From: Methylomonas sp. MK1
GTDB lineage: Bacteria > Pseudomonadota > Gammaproteobacteria > Methylococcales > Methylomonadaceae
Direction: 5' to 3'
Length of the DNA stretch: 64,000 nt
Assembly: GCF_000365425.1 (NCBI RefSeq)
Contig: NZ_AQOV01000001.1
Coordinates: 2,046,001-2,110,000, forward strand
How positions within the stretch are numbered: position 1 is the stretch's first letter; each line of letters begins with the position of its first letter. A program made the position numbers and the translations under genes. Of this stretch, positions 9,130 through 20,537 are shown piece after piece. Below the pieces are notes generated by a model. That model searched no databases, was not told the origin of the DNA, and saw only the letters and a program-made list of their open reading frames with translations.

Positions 9130-10167
9130 TCAATCACCGGCACCAGATGCACCGCCAATTATTTCCCGTAACAAGGCGGTGGCATAGCTGCCGGCGGGCA
9201 AATTGAAGCTCAACTTGAGTTGATTATCCAGCCACTGCCACTCCAGATCTTGTGGCAATGTGCGTAAAGCGCGTCGATCAGCTTCCAGATCAAACGCAAG
9301 CAAACCGTCGGCTATGGATGCGTTAGCGGCAATCACGGCGTCTTCTATCGCACCAGCCTCAGCCGTGGCAATCTTACCGCCACGGCCCCACATGATCCCG
9401 GTGGGATGAATATCGCCCTGCTCGACACGAGCTGGCAGGCTGGCATCGTTGTTATCGCCGGTAAAACAGCTATTACTGCCGTCTAGCTTGAATACATCGC
9501 CGTTTATCGCACGCAGCCAATTGGCTTGCTCGACGCGCCGGGCCAAAATCAGATTGAACAAATAGGAGCGCGCCGCCGACAGATACAAGGAACGTTGTTC
9601 GCGTTTGACCTTGGCACCGGCAAACATCGCCAATGCATGATCGATATTTTGGCCGTGATGCCCGAAACGTTGTGGGCCGAAGTAATTGGGAAAGCCCTGG
9701 GCTTTAATCTGCTGCAGTTGTTTTTCGGCGGTTTCTTGATCGCCCGTCCAATTACGGATCAGTAACGTAAATCGATTGCCGGCCAATACACCACGCTTCA
9801 GTTTCCGAGCGTGACGAACCGTGTGCAGTATTTTCAGCTGATCGGTTTCGATAGCTGACCAATCGGGATATGCCTTACCCGGTAGCCACACGCTGAACCA
9901 TTGCCGAGTGCGACCGTGCCTATCCTTAAGACCAGCATAGCTGACATCTCGCTGCCTGACCCCGGCATGACGAGCCAGCTGCCGCGCGACATATTCGGTG
10001 TTTTCGCCGATTTTTTCGATATACAGGAATATATGCTCGCCGCTGCCTTCGGGCTCGAACGATAGAATTTCTTCGACGACGAAGTCCTCGGGCTCGGCTT
10101 TAATATCGCCGGTGCCACTAGGGGCGCCGAAGGCGTAGGGCCAGTCGGGTAAACTAAAATCTGTCAT
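9130..10167 (-). CDS. truD: tRNA pseudouridine(13) synthase TruD
   Basis: Modifies U13 of tRNA(Glu). The 345-residue length is typical. Catalytic Asp82 lies in 'SYAGLKDRHGRTRQW', and 'NYFGPQRFG' is a second TruD signature. The insertion region that forms the TRUD domain occupies roughly residues 155-300. It lies downstream of ispF, as in many gammaproteobacteria, but one small membrane gene intervenes. Confidence 0.96.
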   Translation of the reverse strand: MTDFSLPDWPYAFGAPSGTGDIKAEPEDFVVEEILSFEPEGSGEHIFLYIEKIGENTEYVARQLARHAGVRQRDVSYAGLKDRHGRTRQWFSVWLPGKAYPDWSAIETDQLKILHTVRHARKLKRGVLAGNRFTLLIRNWTGDQETAEKQLQQIKAQGFPNYFGPQRFGHHGQNIDHALAMFAGAKVKREQRSLYLSAARSYLFNLILARRVEQANWLRAINGDVFKLDGSNSCFTGDNNDASLPARVEQGDIHPTGIMWGRGGKIATAEAGAIEDAVIAANASIADGLLAFDLEADRRALRTLPQDLEWQWLDNQLKLSFNLPAGSYATALLREIIGGASGAGD

Positions 10168-10290
10168 TAGGTATGTAAAATATCGTCGGCATGTTGCCGC
10201 GATAGAGGTTACGTGAAATGCTGAGTTGTTTTGTCAGGGAACGCTACTCGCACCATGACCTACATGGATTATCGCTTTCAATCCATAGGT

Positions 10291-10587
10291 TCAGAAAATT
10301 AGCTTCGGTTGAAAAAGGATAAAAAAAACGCCTAAGGCAACAATGAAAATACCGGCTTTAAACGTAAGAAAATTCGAGTGATAAAACTCTTCCTCCTTGG
10401 TTGGCGGGCGTGAGTCATTTTGAGCGTCTAAATACCCTCTGACTCCTCTTTTTTGCCTGTCGCTTAACCAAGGAATCATCCCGGAACTAATAAGCATAGC
10501 GGTGCCAAAAAGAACAATTCCGAATCCTACGCCATGACGCTCAAAGCCATAGGCGATAAATTCGCTTATTGTGTCATTTAGACTCAT
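10291..10587 (-). CDS. Small two-helix membrane protein, function unknown
   Basis: 98 residues from the ATG at 10587, preceded by AAGGA seven bases upstream; an in-frame ATG 15 bases further up lacks such a site. Two hydrophobic segments (about residues 19-37 and 77-95, the second ending at the C-terminus) flank a charged loop with 'SDRQKRGVRGYLDAQNDSRPPTKEEEF'-like composition. I do not recognise the family. It sits between truD and ispF on the same strand, but gaps of over 100 bases on both sides suggest its own transcription. The local sequence is more AT-rich than the neighbours. Confidence 0.7.
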   Translation of the reverse strand: MSLNDTISEFIAYGFERHGVGFGIVLFGTAMLISSGMIPWLSDRQKRGVRGYLDAQNDSRPPTKEEEFYHSNFLTFKAGIFIVALGVFFILFQPKLIF

Positions 10588-10722
10588 TGTCAATTCCTTC
10601 ATTTACCGAGCATCAATACTAAAGACAGTAATACTAATTGATGCCGTATGGTGCAATTTTCAAGATTACACTAGATGGTCGAGTATCGCGGTATCGCTCG
10701 TGATCTAACGCTGGCAACGTTT

Positions 10723-11196
10723 TTATTTCTCTATCAACACCACCGCCTGCACCGCGATGCCTTCCTTGCGGCCTTCGAAGCCTAATTTTTCAGTCGTGGT
10801 AGCTTTGACATTGATGAAATCGACATCCACGGCCAAGTCGGCAGCGATATTGGCACGCATAGCCGGCACGTGCGGCAGCATTTTCGGTGCCTGGGCGATG
10901 ATAGTGACATCGGCGTTAACCAGCTTGTAACCTTTTTCCTGGACAATTTTGTAGACGTGGCGTAGCAATACCCGGCTGTCGGCACCCTTGAATTCGGGGT
11001 CGGTATCTGGAAAGTGTTTGCCGATGTCGCCCAGTGCTGCCGCGCCGAGAATTGCATCGGCCAAGGCATGCAGCACAACATCGCCGTCGGAATGGGCTTC
11101 CAAGCCCTTCTCGTACGGAATGGTAACGCCACCGAGAATGATGTGGTCGCCGTCGTTGAAACGGTGGACGTCGTAGCCTTGGCCGACTCGAATCAT
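10723..11196 (-). CDS. ispF: 2-C-methyl-D-erythritol 2,4-cyclodiphosphate synthase IspF
   Basis: MEP-pathway enzyme making the cyclodiphosphate precursor of isoprenoids. The length of 157 residues is standard. Metal ligands are visible: Asp9 and His11 in 'GQGYDVHRF' and His43 in '[11 protein letters not shown]'. The family stretch '[14 protein letters not shown]' is intact. Its ATG overlaps the ispD stop by 4 bases, so it is translationally coupled to ispD, the enzyme two steps earlier. Confidence 0.97.
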   Translation of the reverse strand: MIRVGQGYDVHRFNDGDHIILGGVTIPYEKGLEAHSDGDVVLHALADAILGAAALGDIGKHFPDTDPEFKGADSRVLLRHVYKIVQEKGYKLVNADVTIIAQAPKMLPHVPAMRANIAADLAVDVDFINVKATTTEKLGFEGRKEGIAVQAVVLIEK

Positions 11197-11888
11197 GCTT
11201 GTTGCTCCATATAGAATTGCGCCAGCGCCAGATCTTCGGGCCGGGTGATTTTGATGTTGTCGGGGCGGCCTTCGACGATTTTGGGTTTGTAGCCCAACAA
11301 TTCCAATGCGCTAGCCTCGTCGGTAACGGCCGGATTGCCTTCGGTTTGCTGCAAGGCATCGCGCAGCATGCCGTACTTGAACATTTGTGGCGTCAACGCC
11401 CGCCAGACATGTTTGCGATCTATCGTTGCGGTAATCGTATCGCCGTCGACGTGCTTCAGCGTGTCGTGTGAAGACAGCGCCAGAATGCCGCCGACCGCAT
11501 CGTTTTTAAGCGTGTCGATTTGCAGATGAATATCGGAGGCAGTCAAACAAGGCCGGGCGGCGTCATGTACCAACACCCAGTCCTCTTCAGCAGCCTGACT
11601 TTGCAAAGATTTCAGTGCCGAGAGTACCGAGTCGGCCCGTTCCTTGCCGCCCGGTGCGGTAATCACATCAGGATGTTTGGACACGTCCAATTCCGGCCAA
11701 TACGGATCTTCAACTGAAATCGCCACCGCCACTGCCTGAAAAGCACCGGATTGCAATAAACGGTTTAAGGTATGTTCGATGACGGTTTTGCCGGCCAATG
11801 GCAGATATTGTTTAGGGCGGTCGGCTTGCATACGTTTGCCGACGCCGGCTGCCGGGACTACTGCCCAGCATTTGAGAATTTGCTTCAT
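11193..11888 (-). CDS. ispD: 2-C-methyl-D-erythritol 4-phosphate cytidylyltransferase IspD
   Basis: Transfers CMP from CTP to MEP in isoprenoid synthesis. It has 231 residues, with the nucleotidyltransferase N-terminus '[13 protein letters not shown]' and the conserved '[11 protein letters not shown]' motif. It starts 3 bases after the ftsB stop and overlaps ispF, giving the common ftsB-ispD-ispF arrangement. Confidence 0.97.
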   Translation of the reverse strand: MKQILKCWAVVPAAGVGKRMQADRPKQYLPLAGKTVIEHTLNRLLQSGAFQAVAVAISVEDPYWPELDVSKHPDVITAPGGKERADSVLSALKSLQSQAAEEDWVLVHDAARPCLTASDIHLQIDTLKNDAVGGILALSSHDTLKHVDGDTITATIDRKHVWRALTPQMFKYGMLRDALQQTEGNPAVTDEASALELLGYKPKIVEGRPDNIKITRPEDLALAQFYMEQQA

Positions 11889-11891
11889 GCT

Positions 11892-12161
11892 CTACTCAAG
11901 CACTTGAAAGAAGGTTTCGTTTTCCTTGATCATGCCCAGCTCGTAGCGGGCGCGTTCTTCGATGGTTTCCAAACCACGGCGCAAATCCAGCACCTCGGCA
12001 TATAAAGAATCGTTGCGTTCCTTTTTTTCCTGGGCTTCCTTGGTCAAAGTATCCAGGCGTTCCCGATAATCGCTAATCTGCGAGACGCTGGCATCACCTA
12101 GCCACAACCGATACTGGAAGTGAACGATCAATAGGATAATGATGGCGATGAGCGTTTTTAT
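11892..12161 (-). CDS. ftsB: Cell division protein FtsB, apparently starting at an ATA codon
   Basis: Divisome protein: a single-pass inner-membrane bitopic protein with a periplasmic coiled coil that joins FtsL and FtsQ. From the first conventional start (TTG at 12131) the protein would be 79 residues and lose most of its membrane helix. Reading back in frame gives a normal FtsB N-terminus (KTLIAIIILLIVHFQYRLW) whose first codon is ATA at 12161. That codon aligns exactly with Met1 of E. coli FtsB, the invariant QY.LW falling at residues 16-20 in both. A TGA stop lies four codons further upstream, with no ATG, GTG or TTG between. Weak GAGA lies 8 bases before the ATA. The coiled coil ('ISDYRERLDTLTKEAQEKKERND') and 'EERARYELGMIKENETFF' are intact. 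Either the start is AUA or the base is an error; the gene itself is secure. Confidence 0.88.
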   Translation of the reverse strand: MKTLIAIIILLIVHFQYRLWLGDASVSQISDYRERLDTLTKEAQEKKERNDSLYAEVLDLRRGLETIEERARYELGMIKENETFFQVLE

Positions 12162-12178
12162 AGCGAATTCTCAACAAT

Positions 12179-12274
12179 GTAGGTTGGGTTAGCTCTATCA
12201 GAGCGTAACCCAACATTTAATGCCAACGTGTTGGGTTACGTCCTTCGCTACCGCTAAGGGCTAACCCAACCTAC
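12179..12274. repeat. Compound palindromic repeat between eno and ftsB
   Basis: Outer arms GTAGGTTGGGTTAGC (12179-12193) and its exact complement (12260-12274) enclose a second perfect inverted pair, CGTAACCCAACA (12204-12215) and TGTTGGGTTACG (12229-12240). The four arms share the core TTGGGTTA/TAACCCAA, so the unit folds as a cruciform or as two tandem hairpins. This resembles dispersed REP or MITE-like intergenic elements; copy number cannot be judged here. It lies in the transcribed spacer between eno and ftsB. Confidence 0.7.
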
Positions 12275-12281
12275 GCTTTTT

Positions 12282-13574
<1,293 letters not shown>

Positions 13575-14408
13575 CTATAGTGTGGTTTCAATCAGGCTGG
13601 TGGATTTAACAGCCCGGTCTATCGTTACTAACATTTCCAATAATTCTTTCATGCGGTGCAAGGGCCAAGAATTGGGGCCGTCGCTCAACGCTTCTTCCGG
13701 TTTGGGATGTGATTCCATGAAAAGCCCGGCAATGCCCACTGCGACTGCCGCCCTCGCTAAAACAGGCACATGCTCGCGCTGCCCGCCGGAAACATTGCCT
13801 TGCCCACCCGGCAACTGCACGGAATGGGTGGCGTCGAATACCACCGGGCAACCGGTGTCGCGCATCACTGCCAGTGAACGCATGTCCGAAACCAAATTAT
13901 TATAGCCAAACGACACGCCGCGCTCGCAAACCATGATTTGTTGATTGCCGGTCGCCTTGGCTTTGGCGGCGACATTGGCCATATCCCACGGCGCTAAAAA
14001 CTGGCCTTTTTTGATATTTACGGGTTTGCCCAAAGCGGCGACGCTTTGAATGAAATTGGTCTGGCGGCATAGAAATGCCGGCGTCTGCAACACATCGACC
14101 ACCGCCGCAACTTCTTCTAAAGGGGTATCTTCATGCACATCGGTCAAAACCGGCACATGCAATTGTTGCTTCACTTTTTCCAGGATCTGCAAACCTTTTT
14201 CCAAGCCAGGGCCACGAAAACTGCCCAGTGAAGAACGGTTGGCTTTATCGAACGAGGACTTATAAATAAATGGAATATTCAACTCGTCGGCTATTTCTTT
14301 CAATTTACCGGCGGTATCCAGGGTCATTTGTTCGCTTTCGATCACACAGGTGCCGGCGATCAGGAAAAACGGCTTATCCAGGCCGACTTCGAAATTACAT
14401 AATTGCAT
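13575..14408 (-). CDS. kdsA: 3-deoxy-D-manno-octulosonate 8-phosphate synthase KdsA
   Basis: Condenses arabinose 5-phosphate with PEP to give KDO-8-phosphate for lipopolysaccharide. It has 277 residues. The motif '[18 protein letters not shown]' carries Asn rather than Cys, which marks the metal-independent class I enzymes. It starts 2 bases after the pyrG stop, so pyrG-kdsA-eno probably form one transcript. Confidence 0.97.
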   Translation of the reverse strand: MQLCNFEVGLDKPFFLIAGTCVIESEQMTLDTAGKLKEIADELNIPFIYKSSFDKANRSSLGSFRGPGLEKGLQILEKVKQQLHVPVLTDVHEDTPLEEVAAVVDVLQTPAFLCRQTNFIQSVAALGKPVNIKKGQFLAPWDMANVAAKAKATGNQQIMVCERGVSFGYNNLVSDMRSLAVMRDTGCPVVFDATHSVQLPGGQGNVSGGQREHVPVLARAAVAVGIAGLFMESHPKPEEALSDGPNSWPLHRMKELLEMLVTIDRAVKSTSLIETTL

Positions 14409-14410
14409 GT

Positions 14411-16120
<1,710 letters not shown>

Positions 16121-16167
16121 TTAATTGCCAAAGCAAGCTGAGCTGGGATCTCGATAATTGAAAAACA

Positions 16168-17640
16168 TCAACGACATTCGGCAGTAAACACCAACTGATT
16201 TTTGCCGCGTTGCTTGGCCAAATACATCGCATCGTCGGCACATTTAATCAACAATTCAGCTTCGGAATGATCGGTGGGATACATGGCAATGCCGATACTG
16301 GCACCAATTTTGACGGTCTTTCCATGAATTAAAAATGCTTGATTGATAGCTTTTAACACATTTTGCGCCACTTGCTTGGCCGCCAACACCGAGTGCAGCG
16401 ACGTTAGCACGAATACGAACTCATCGCCGCCCAAGCGCGCAACGGTATCGACTTCACGGCAACATTGCTCGAAACGCCGGGCCACGGCTTGCAATAACTC
16501 ATCGCCGGCATCGTGGCCCATTTCATCGTTCACAATCTTGAAACCGTCCAAATCCAGAAACAATACTGCCAAAAATGTCGAATCGCGCTTAGCGCGCAGT
16601 AAGTCTTGCCGTAAACGCTCGACCAACAAACCGCGGTTGGGTAAACCGGTGAGCTGATCGTGAAACGCCAGATACATTAACTGCTTTTCCTTGCGCTCCT
16701 GTTCGCTGACATCGGTAATCGTGCATAAGCTGATCTGATCGTTAAATTCGAACAGGGTCTGGATGTTGATTTTCGCAACAAAGGTGGAGTTGTCGCGCCG
16801 CAACCCCAGCATTCGGACATTGTCCGCAATAATCAATTCTTTTAAAGGCTTGCCGATCAAAGCCTGATCGCTATATCCGAACAACTGATTGGCCGTCTTA
16901 TTGGCGGAACGCACACATTCGTCACGACCATACAACACGATACCGGTCTCGATGGAATCGATGATATTGCGCAAGGCCTGCACATTGCCCTGCGATTGCT
17001 TGATTTGCGCCAGCAAGCGCTTGCAGACCAAGGCAAAATTCAGCAATGCCAGTAACAGCAAACTGGCTTGCAAGCTGCGCAGATAAAACACTTCCTTGGT
17101 GGCGTTCTGCTCCAATGCGGTAGTCAGTTCATTCATCAAACCCAGCAATTGCGAGTTATGCATCAACAAAGCATTCAGTGCCGGCCGCAAAACCTCGGCA
17201 TCAACCCCGGCACCGCCCTGCTCAACCGGCGATAGGCGTTTGTGAATCAGCGTCCAAAGCTGGGACGCCGAGCCGATAATCATTTGCGTATTGGGGGCAT
17301 CGGCGGCGGCCAGATAAACCGGTTTGCCATCACCGCTACTGGTCATACCGCCTTGCAAAAAACCATCTAAGGTTTTATCGAACAAGTCGACGGCATTGGA
17401 AAATTCGCTAAAAGCGCTGAGCTTTTCCGTATTGGTTTGCGCGACATGCAACATCAGCAAAGATTTGGTCATCCGCTGCGACAACATGCGTTGGCGGCCG
17501 GATAAATTAATCGCCACCGCGCTCTTTTCCAGCTTTGCGGAAATCCAAAAATTAAGCCCCAGCGCCACCGCATCAAACACGATGAACAACACCACCGGAA
17601 TGAAAATCGCCGGAAGTTTGCCGCGGGTCTTTTCGGTCAT
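16168..17640 (-). CDS. Membrane diguanylate cyclase with PilJ-like sensor and PAS domain
   Basis: Predicted c-di-GMP synthase, 490 residues. A first membrane helix (about 10-32) leads to a periplasmic PilJ/nitrate-sensor-like helical domain with 'LSGRQRMLSQRMTKSLL' at 47-62. A second helix (about 188-210) is followed by a PAS domain (about 222-315) and a GGDEF domain (about 325-490). The active site GGDEF (404-408) is intact, and an inhibitory RxxD site (REVD, 395-398) lies five residues before it. No EAL domain is present. It sits between pyrG and the small membrane genes on the same strand, with 128 bases to pyrG. The ligand is unknown. Confidence 0.92.
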   Translation of the reverse strand: MTEKTRGKLPAIFIPVVLFIVFDAVALGLNFWISAKLEKSAVAINLSGRQRMLSQRMTKSLLMLHVAQTNTEKLSAFSEFSNAVDLFDKTLDGFLQGGMTSSGDGKPVYLAAADAPNTQMIIGSASQLWTLIHKRLSPVEQGGAGVDAEVLRPALNALLMHNSQLLGLMNELTTALEQNATKEVFYLRSLQASLLLLALLNFALVCKRLLAQIKQSQGNVQALRNIIDSIETGIVLYGRDECVRSANKTANQLFGYSDQALIGKPLKELIIADNVRMLGLRRDNSTFVAKINIQTLFEFNDQISLCTITDVSEQERKEKQLMYLAFHDQLTGLPNRGLLVERLRQDLLRAKRDSTFLAVLFLDLDGFKIVNDEMGHDAGDELLQAVARRFEQCCREVDTVARLGGDEFVFVLTSLHSVLAAKQVAQNVLKAINQAFLIHGKTVKIGASIGIAMYPTDHSEAELLIKCADDAMYLAKQRGKNQLVFTAECR

Positions 17641-17653
17641 GTCAGGATGCCGC

Positions 17654-17851
17654 TTAAAAACCCTGGTCTACGCCATTTTGTAACTTGGGCCACGAGCTAA
17701 ATGCAAACACCCAAATCATGATGACGTTAAGCACCGGCACCAACAAAACCAGCGTCCAGCGCCCGTCGAATCCGGCTTTTTCCAAAATTCGATAGCCCAG
17801 CCAAAGGCAAAACAGCATGAATGCCGGCAACAACACGAAAAATAGTTCCAT
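17654..17851 (-). CDS. Small two-helix membrane protein, paralogue of its upstream neighbour
   Basis: 65 residues from the ATG at 17851; the frame is open further up but would overlap the preceding gene, and AAGGAGG lies just before this ATG. Two hydrophobic segments (about 3-21 and 31-50) are joined by a loop with 'ILEKAGFDGRWTLV'. The neighbour at 17854-18048 has 'IYKKAGLNPAWAAL' at the same place and a similar end ('SSWPKL' against 'QEWPNA'), so the two are tandem duplicates. Function unknown. The gene ends 13 bases before the cyclase start, so co-transcription is likely. Confidence 0.75.
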   Translation of the reverse strand: MELFFVLLPAFMLFCLWLGYRILEKAGFDGRWTLVLLVPVLNVIMIWVFAFSSWPKLQNGVDQGF

Positions 17852-17853
17852 GA

Positions 17854-18048
17854 CTAGCCCTCCTTTTTTGCATTCGGCCATTCTTGGAAAGCCAGTTGCA
17901 GAAACACGATCAGCAATCCAAAGACCGGCAAAAACACCAATGCCGCCCACGCCGGATTTAGACCGGCTTTTTTATAGATCAAGATCGCCGGAATCGCGAT
18001 CATCATGCCCACGATCATGGCCTGGAGTATCTCGGGAAACATCAACAT
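17854..18048 (-). CDS. Small two-helix membrane protein, first of a tandem pair
   Basis: 64 residues with AGGAGG placed 4 bases before the ATG at 18048. Two hydrophobic segments (about 8-25 and 32-53) surround a short loop 'YKKAGLNPAWA'. It is paralogous to the following 65-residue protein and separated from it by 2 bases. The pair lies between tilS and a diguanylate cyclase on one strand. No function can be assigned from sequence. Confidence 0.75.
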   Translation of the reverse strand: MLMFPEILQAMIVGMMIAIPAILIYKKAGLNPAWAALVFLPVFGLLIVFLQLAFQEWPNAKKEG

Positions 18049-18079
18049 GACACCTCCTATCGGTTTTCGTTAGCTATCA

Positions 18080-19408
18080 TTACATGCTTTCGGATGCGCG
18101 CCAATCCAACTGGTAACAAGCGTCCACCGCACTAAGCCAAGCCCATTCCGCAATCCATAAGCCTGCTACCGCAGCCAGACTACCATCCAAATAAATCAAT
18201 GGCCGAATATCTCTTTCCCAAGGCGGAACCCCTGCTTCCTGGTAGAGTTTTTTTAAACAATGATGACCGACCCGACCAGCCAATTTAAGCTTTTCGCCGC
18301 CGCGCCGTGGCTCCACCGTCACTTTTGCATTCTGCCATAAATCTTTAGATAACCCGACCGATGCTGAATTTCTACGCAACACATAGCCATTGCTTAAAGA
18401 TATTTGCTCCTGTTCTTGCGCCCAGCACTTTGCTTCAGTGTCCTTTCGTAGATTGAGCTCGGGGATGCAATACAATTTTTGCCGATATGTGCGGATGGAA
18501 TGGCCTTGAATATAAATTTGCGGCAATGCATCGGCACGCCCACCAATTGACTGCTCGACCAGGGTTTGCAACACCGCCTGACTTGGCGGCTTCAATCCCA
18601 TGCGTCCCAACCATTGCCGCAAAAGGCAATTCAACTGCGTTGCCGAGAAAGCTGATAGATCGGCGATATTGAAACTGCCATCGGTGGGATCGAAAACCGC
18701 CGGCAAGGTCTGATTCGCCCAAGCCTCAATCATCTGTGCCGCATCGCCACAGAGCTTGGCCGAACGCGCAACCGTTTTATCCAGCGACGGCCAGCGCTGT
18801 TTCAATGTAGGCAGGATTTCGTTACGCAGGTAGTTACGATCGAAATTGCTGCTTTGATTGCTGGGATCTTCCACCCATTGCAAACCGTGCGTTTGCGCAT
18901 AGCGCTGGATATCGACCTTAGCCACGTCCAATAGCGGCCGCAGCAGCTGTCCGTTCCCAAAAGCACTCGCAATTGGCATGCCGGCCAAGCCTGACACGCC
19001 GGCGCCTCGAAACAATTGCAACAGTAAGGTTTCCATCTGATCCTCGCGGTGCTGGGCCAGCAGGATAATATCGTCGACAGCCAATAGTTGCCGCAGCGCC
19101 CGATAGCGCGCCTCGCGGGCCGCTGCTTCCGGGCTTTCGCCGTTGCTGGCCCGCGCATCCACCGTTAGCAATTCAAAATCCACTCCTAAGCTTTCTGCTT
19201 GCCGGCGACAATGTTCGCCCCATCCCGCTGACTCAGCTTGCAAGCCGTGATCGACATAAACGGCGACGATCTTGCCGGCGAGCGCAGGCAAGCCCACGCA
19301 TAAATCCAGCAGCGCAGTCGAGTCCAAACCGCCGCTATAGGCGACGAACACTTTCCGGCACGTGGCAGGCAATAAAGCAGCAACAGTCTGCGGATTGAGA
19401 TCGGGCAT
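18080..19408 (-). CDS. tilS: tRNA(Ile)-lysidine synthase TilS
   Basis: Converts C34 of tRNA(Ile) CAU anticodon to lysidine, which changes its decoding to AUA. It has 442 residues. The PP-loop is 'AYSGGLDSTALLDL' (SGGLDS at 25-30). 'LAQHREDQMETLLLQLFRGAGVSGLAGM' follows the family pattern, and the C-terminal TilS domains include 'LKKLYQEAGVPPWERD'. It lies downstream of accA, the order seen in pseudomonads and relatives, with a terminator between them. Confidence 0.96.
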   Translation of the reverse strand: MPDLNPQTVAALLPATCRKVFVAYSGGLDSTALLDLCVGLPALAGKIVAVYVDHGLQAESAGWGEHCRRQAESLGVDFELLTVDARASNGESPEAAAREARYRALRQLLAVDDIILLAQHREDQMETLLLQLFRGAGVSGLAGMPIASAFGNGQLLRPLLDVAKVDIQRYAQTHGLQWVEDPSNQSSNFDRNYLRNEILPTLKQRWPSLDKTVARSAKLCGDAAQMIEAWANQTLPAVFDPTDGSFNIADLSAFSATQLNCLLRQWLGRMGLKPPSQAVLQTLVEQSIGGRADALPQIYIQGHSIRTYRQKLYCIPELNLRKDTEAKCWAQEQEQISLSNGYVLRRNSASVGLSKDLWQNAKVTVEPRRGGEKLKLAGRVGHHCLKKLYQEAGVPPWERDIRPLIYLDGSLAAVAGLWIAEWAWLSAVDACYQLDWRASESM

Positions 19409-19421
19409 GGTTTACTCACAA

Positions 19422-19447
19422 AAAAGGCCGATTTGACTCGGCCTTTT
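19422..19447 (-). terminator. Rho-independent terminator after accA
   Basis: Perfect 10-base stem AAAAGGCCGA/TCGGCCTTTT with a 6-base loop. Read on the minus strand it ends in a run of six T residues, 28 bases after the accA stop. It separates accA from tilS transcription. It may be partly read through, since tilS starts only 14 bases downstream. Confidence 0.85.
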
Positions 19448-19474
19448 ATTGAACAACTAATTTGACTGACAGTT

Positions 19475-20449
19475 TTATTTAACCGGCTCTTCGATGTACG
19501 AACCAAAACGCATAATGCGCTGATAGCGTCTCTCCAGCAGTAAATCCATGTTTTCCGCCTGTTGCTGAAGATCGTTAAGGTGCCTGGACAATGCGTCCTG
19601 CAAATTGGCGGCAATTTTTTCGAAATTGCGATGACCGCCACCCACTGGCTCGCGAATCACTTCATCCAGAAAACCTTGCTCACGTACGCGGTCCGAGGTT
19701 ATCCCCATCGCTTCCGCCGCCAACTGGGCTTTATCGGCGCTTTTCCATAGAATCGAGGCACAACCTTCCGGAGAGATAACCGCGTATGTACTGTATTCCA
19801 GCATCAATAATCTATCACCCACACCAATAGCCAACGCCCCACCGGAGCCGCCTTCGCCGATGACGGTGCAAATAATAGGCGTGCGGAGTTTGGACATTTC
19901 GAATAGGTTACGGGCAATAGCCTCACTTTGGCCACGTTCTTCGGCACCGATACCCGGATAAGCGCCCGGAGTATCGATCAAACAGATGATAGGCAGCTTG
20001 AAACGCTCGGCCAACTTCATCACGCGTAAAGCTTTTCGATAACCTTCCGGACGCGGCATGCCGAAATTACGATAAATTTTTTCCTTGGTATCCCGCCCCT
20101 TCTGATGCCCGATCACCACCACCGGCTGCCCCAACAAACGCGCCATCCCGCAGACTATCGCCGGATCGTCGGCATAGGAGCGGTCGCCATGCAGCTCGTG
20201 GAATTCTGTGAATATCAGATCGATATAATCCAAGGTGTACGGCCGGCCAGGGTGGCGGGATAATTGCGATATTTGCCAGTCCGACAAATCCGCGAAAATA
20301 CTTTCAGTCAGACTCTCGCATTTCTGTTCGAGTTGCTTCAAGGTTTCGGAAATGTCGAAATTATTGTCCAGCTCTACCTTACGCAGCTCTTCTATCTTGG
20401 CCTGGAGTTCGGCAATCGGCTGTTCGAAATCTAAGAATTTTAAATCCAT
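19475..20449 (-). CDS. accA: Acetyl-CoA carboxylase carboxyltransferase subunit alpha
   Basis: Alpha half of the carboxyltransferase that makes malonyl-CoA for fatty acid synthesis. The 324-residue length is typical. The carboxyltransferase core includes '[23 protein letters not shown]', '[22 protein letters not shown]', '[17 protein letters not shown]' and '[15 protein letters not shown]'. It is divergent from rarA, with 88 bases between the two starts. Confidence 0.97.
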   Translation of the reverse strand: MDLKFLDFEQPIAELQAKIEELRKVELDNNFDISETLKQLEQKCESLTESIFADLSDWQISQLSRHPGRPYTLDYIDLIFTEFHELHGDRSYADDPAIVCGMARLLGQPVVVIGHQKGRDTKEKIYRNFGMPRPEGYRKALRVMKLAERFKLPIICLIDTPGAYPGIGAEERGQSEAIARNLFEMSKLRTPIICTVIGEGGSGGALAIGVGDRLLMLEYSTYAVISPEGCASILWKSADKAQLAAEAMGITSDRVREQGFLDEVIREPVGGGHRNFEKIAANLQDALSRHLNDLQQQAENMDLLLERRYQRIMRFGSYIEEPVK

Positions 20450-20537
20450 GTCAATCCGGCATTAGAATCAATAAAATGGCCGGCAATTCTAATGAAAAAT
20501 GCCGTCATTGCCTATTTGTTTTACCGAGTCCCTGCAA

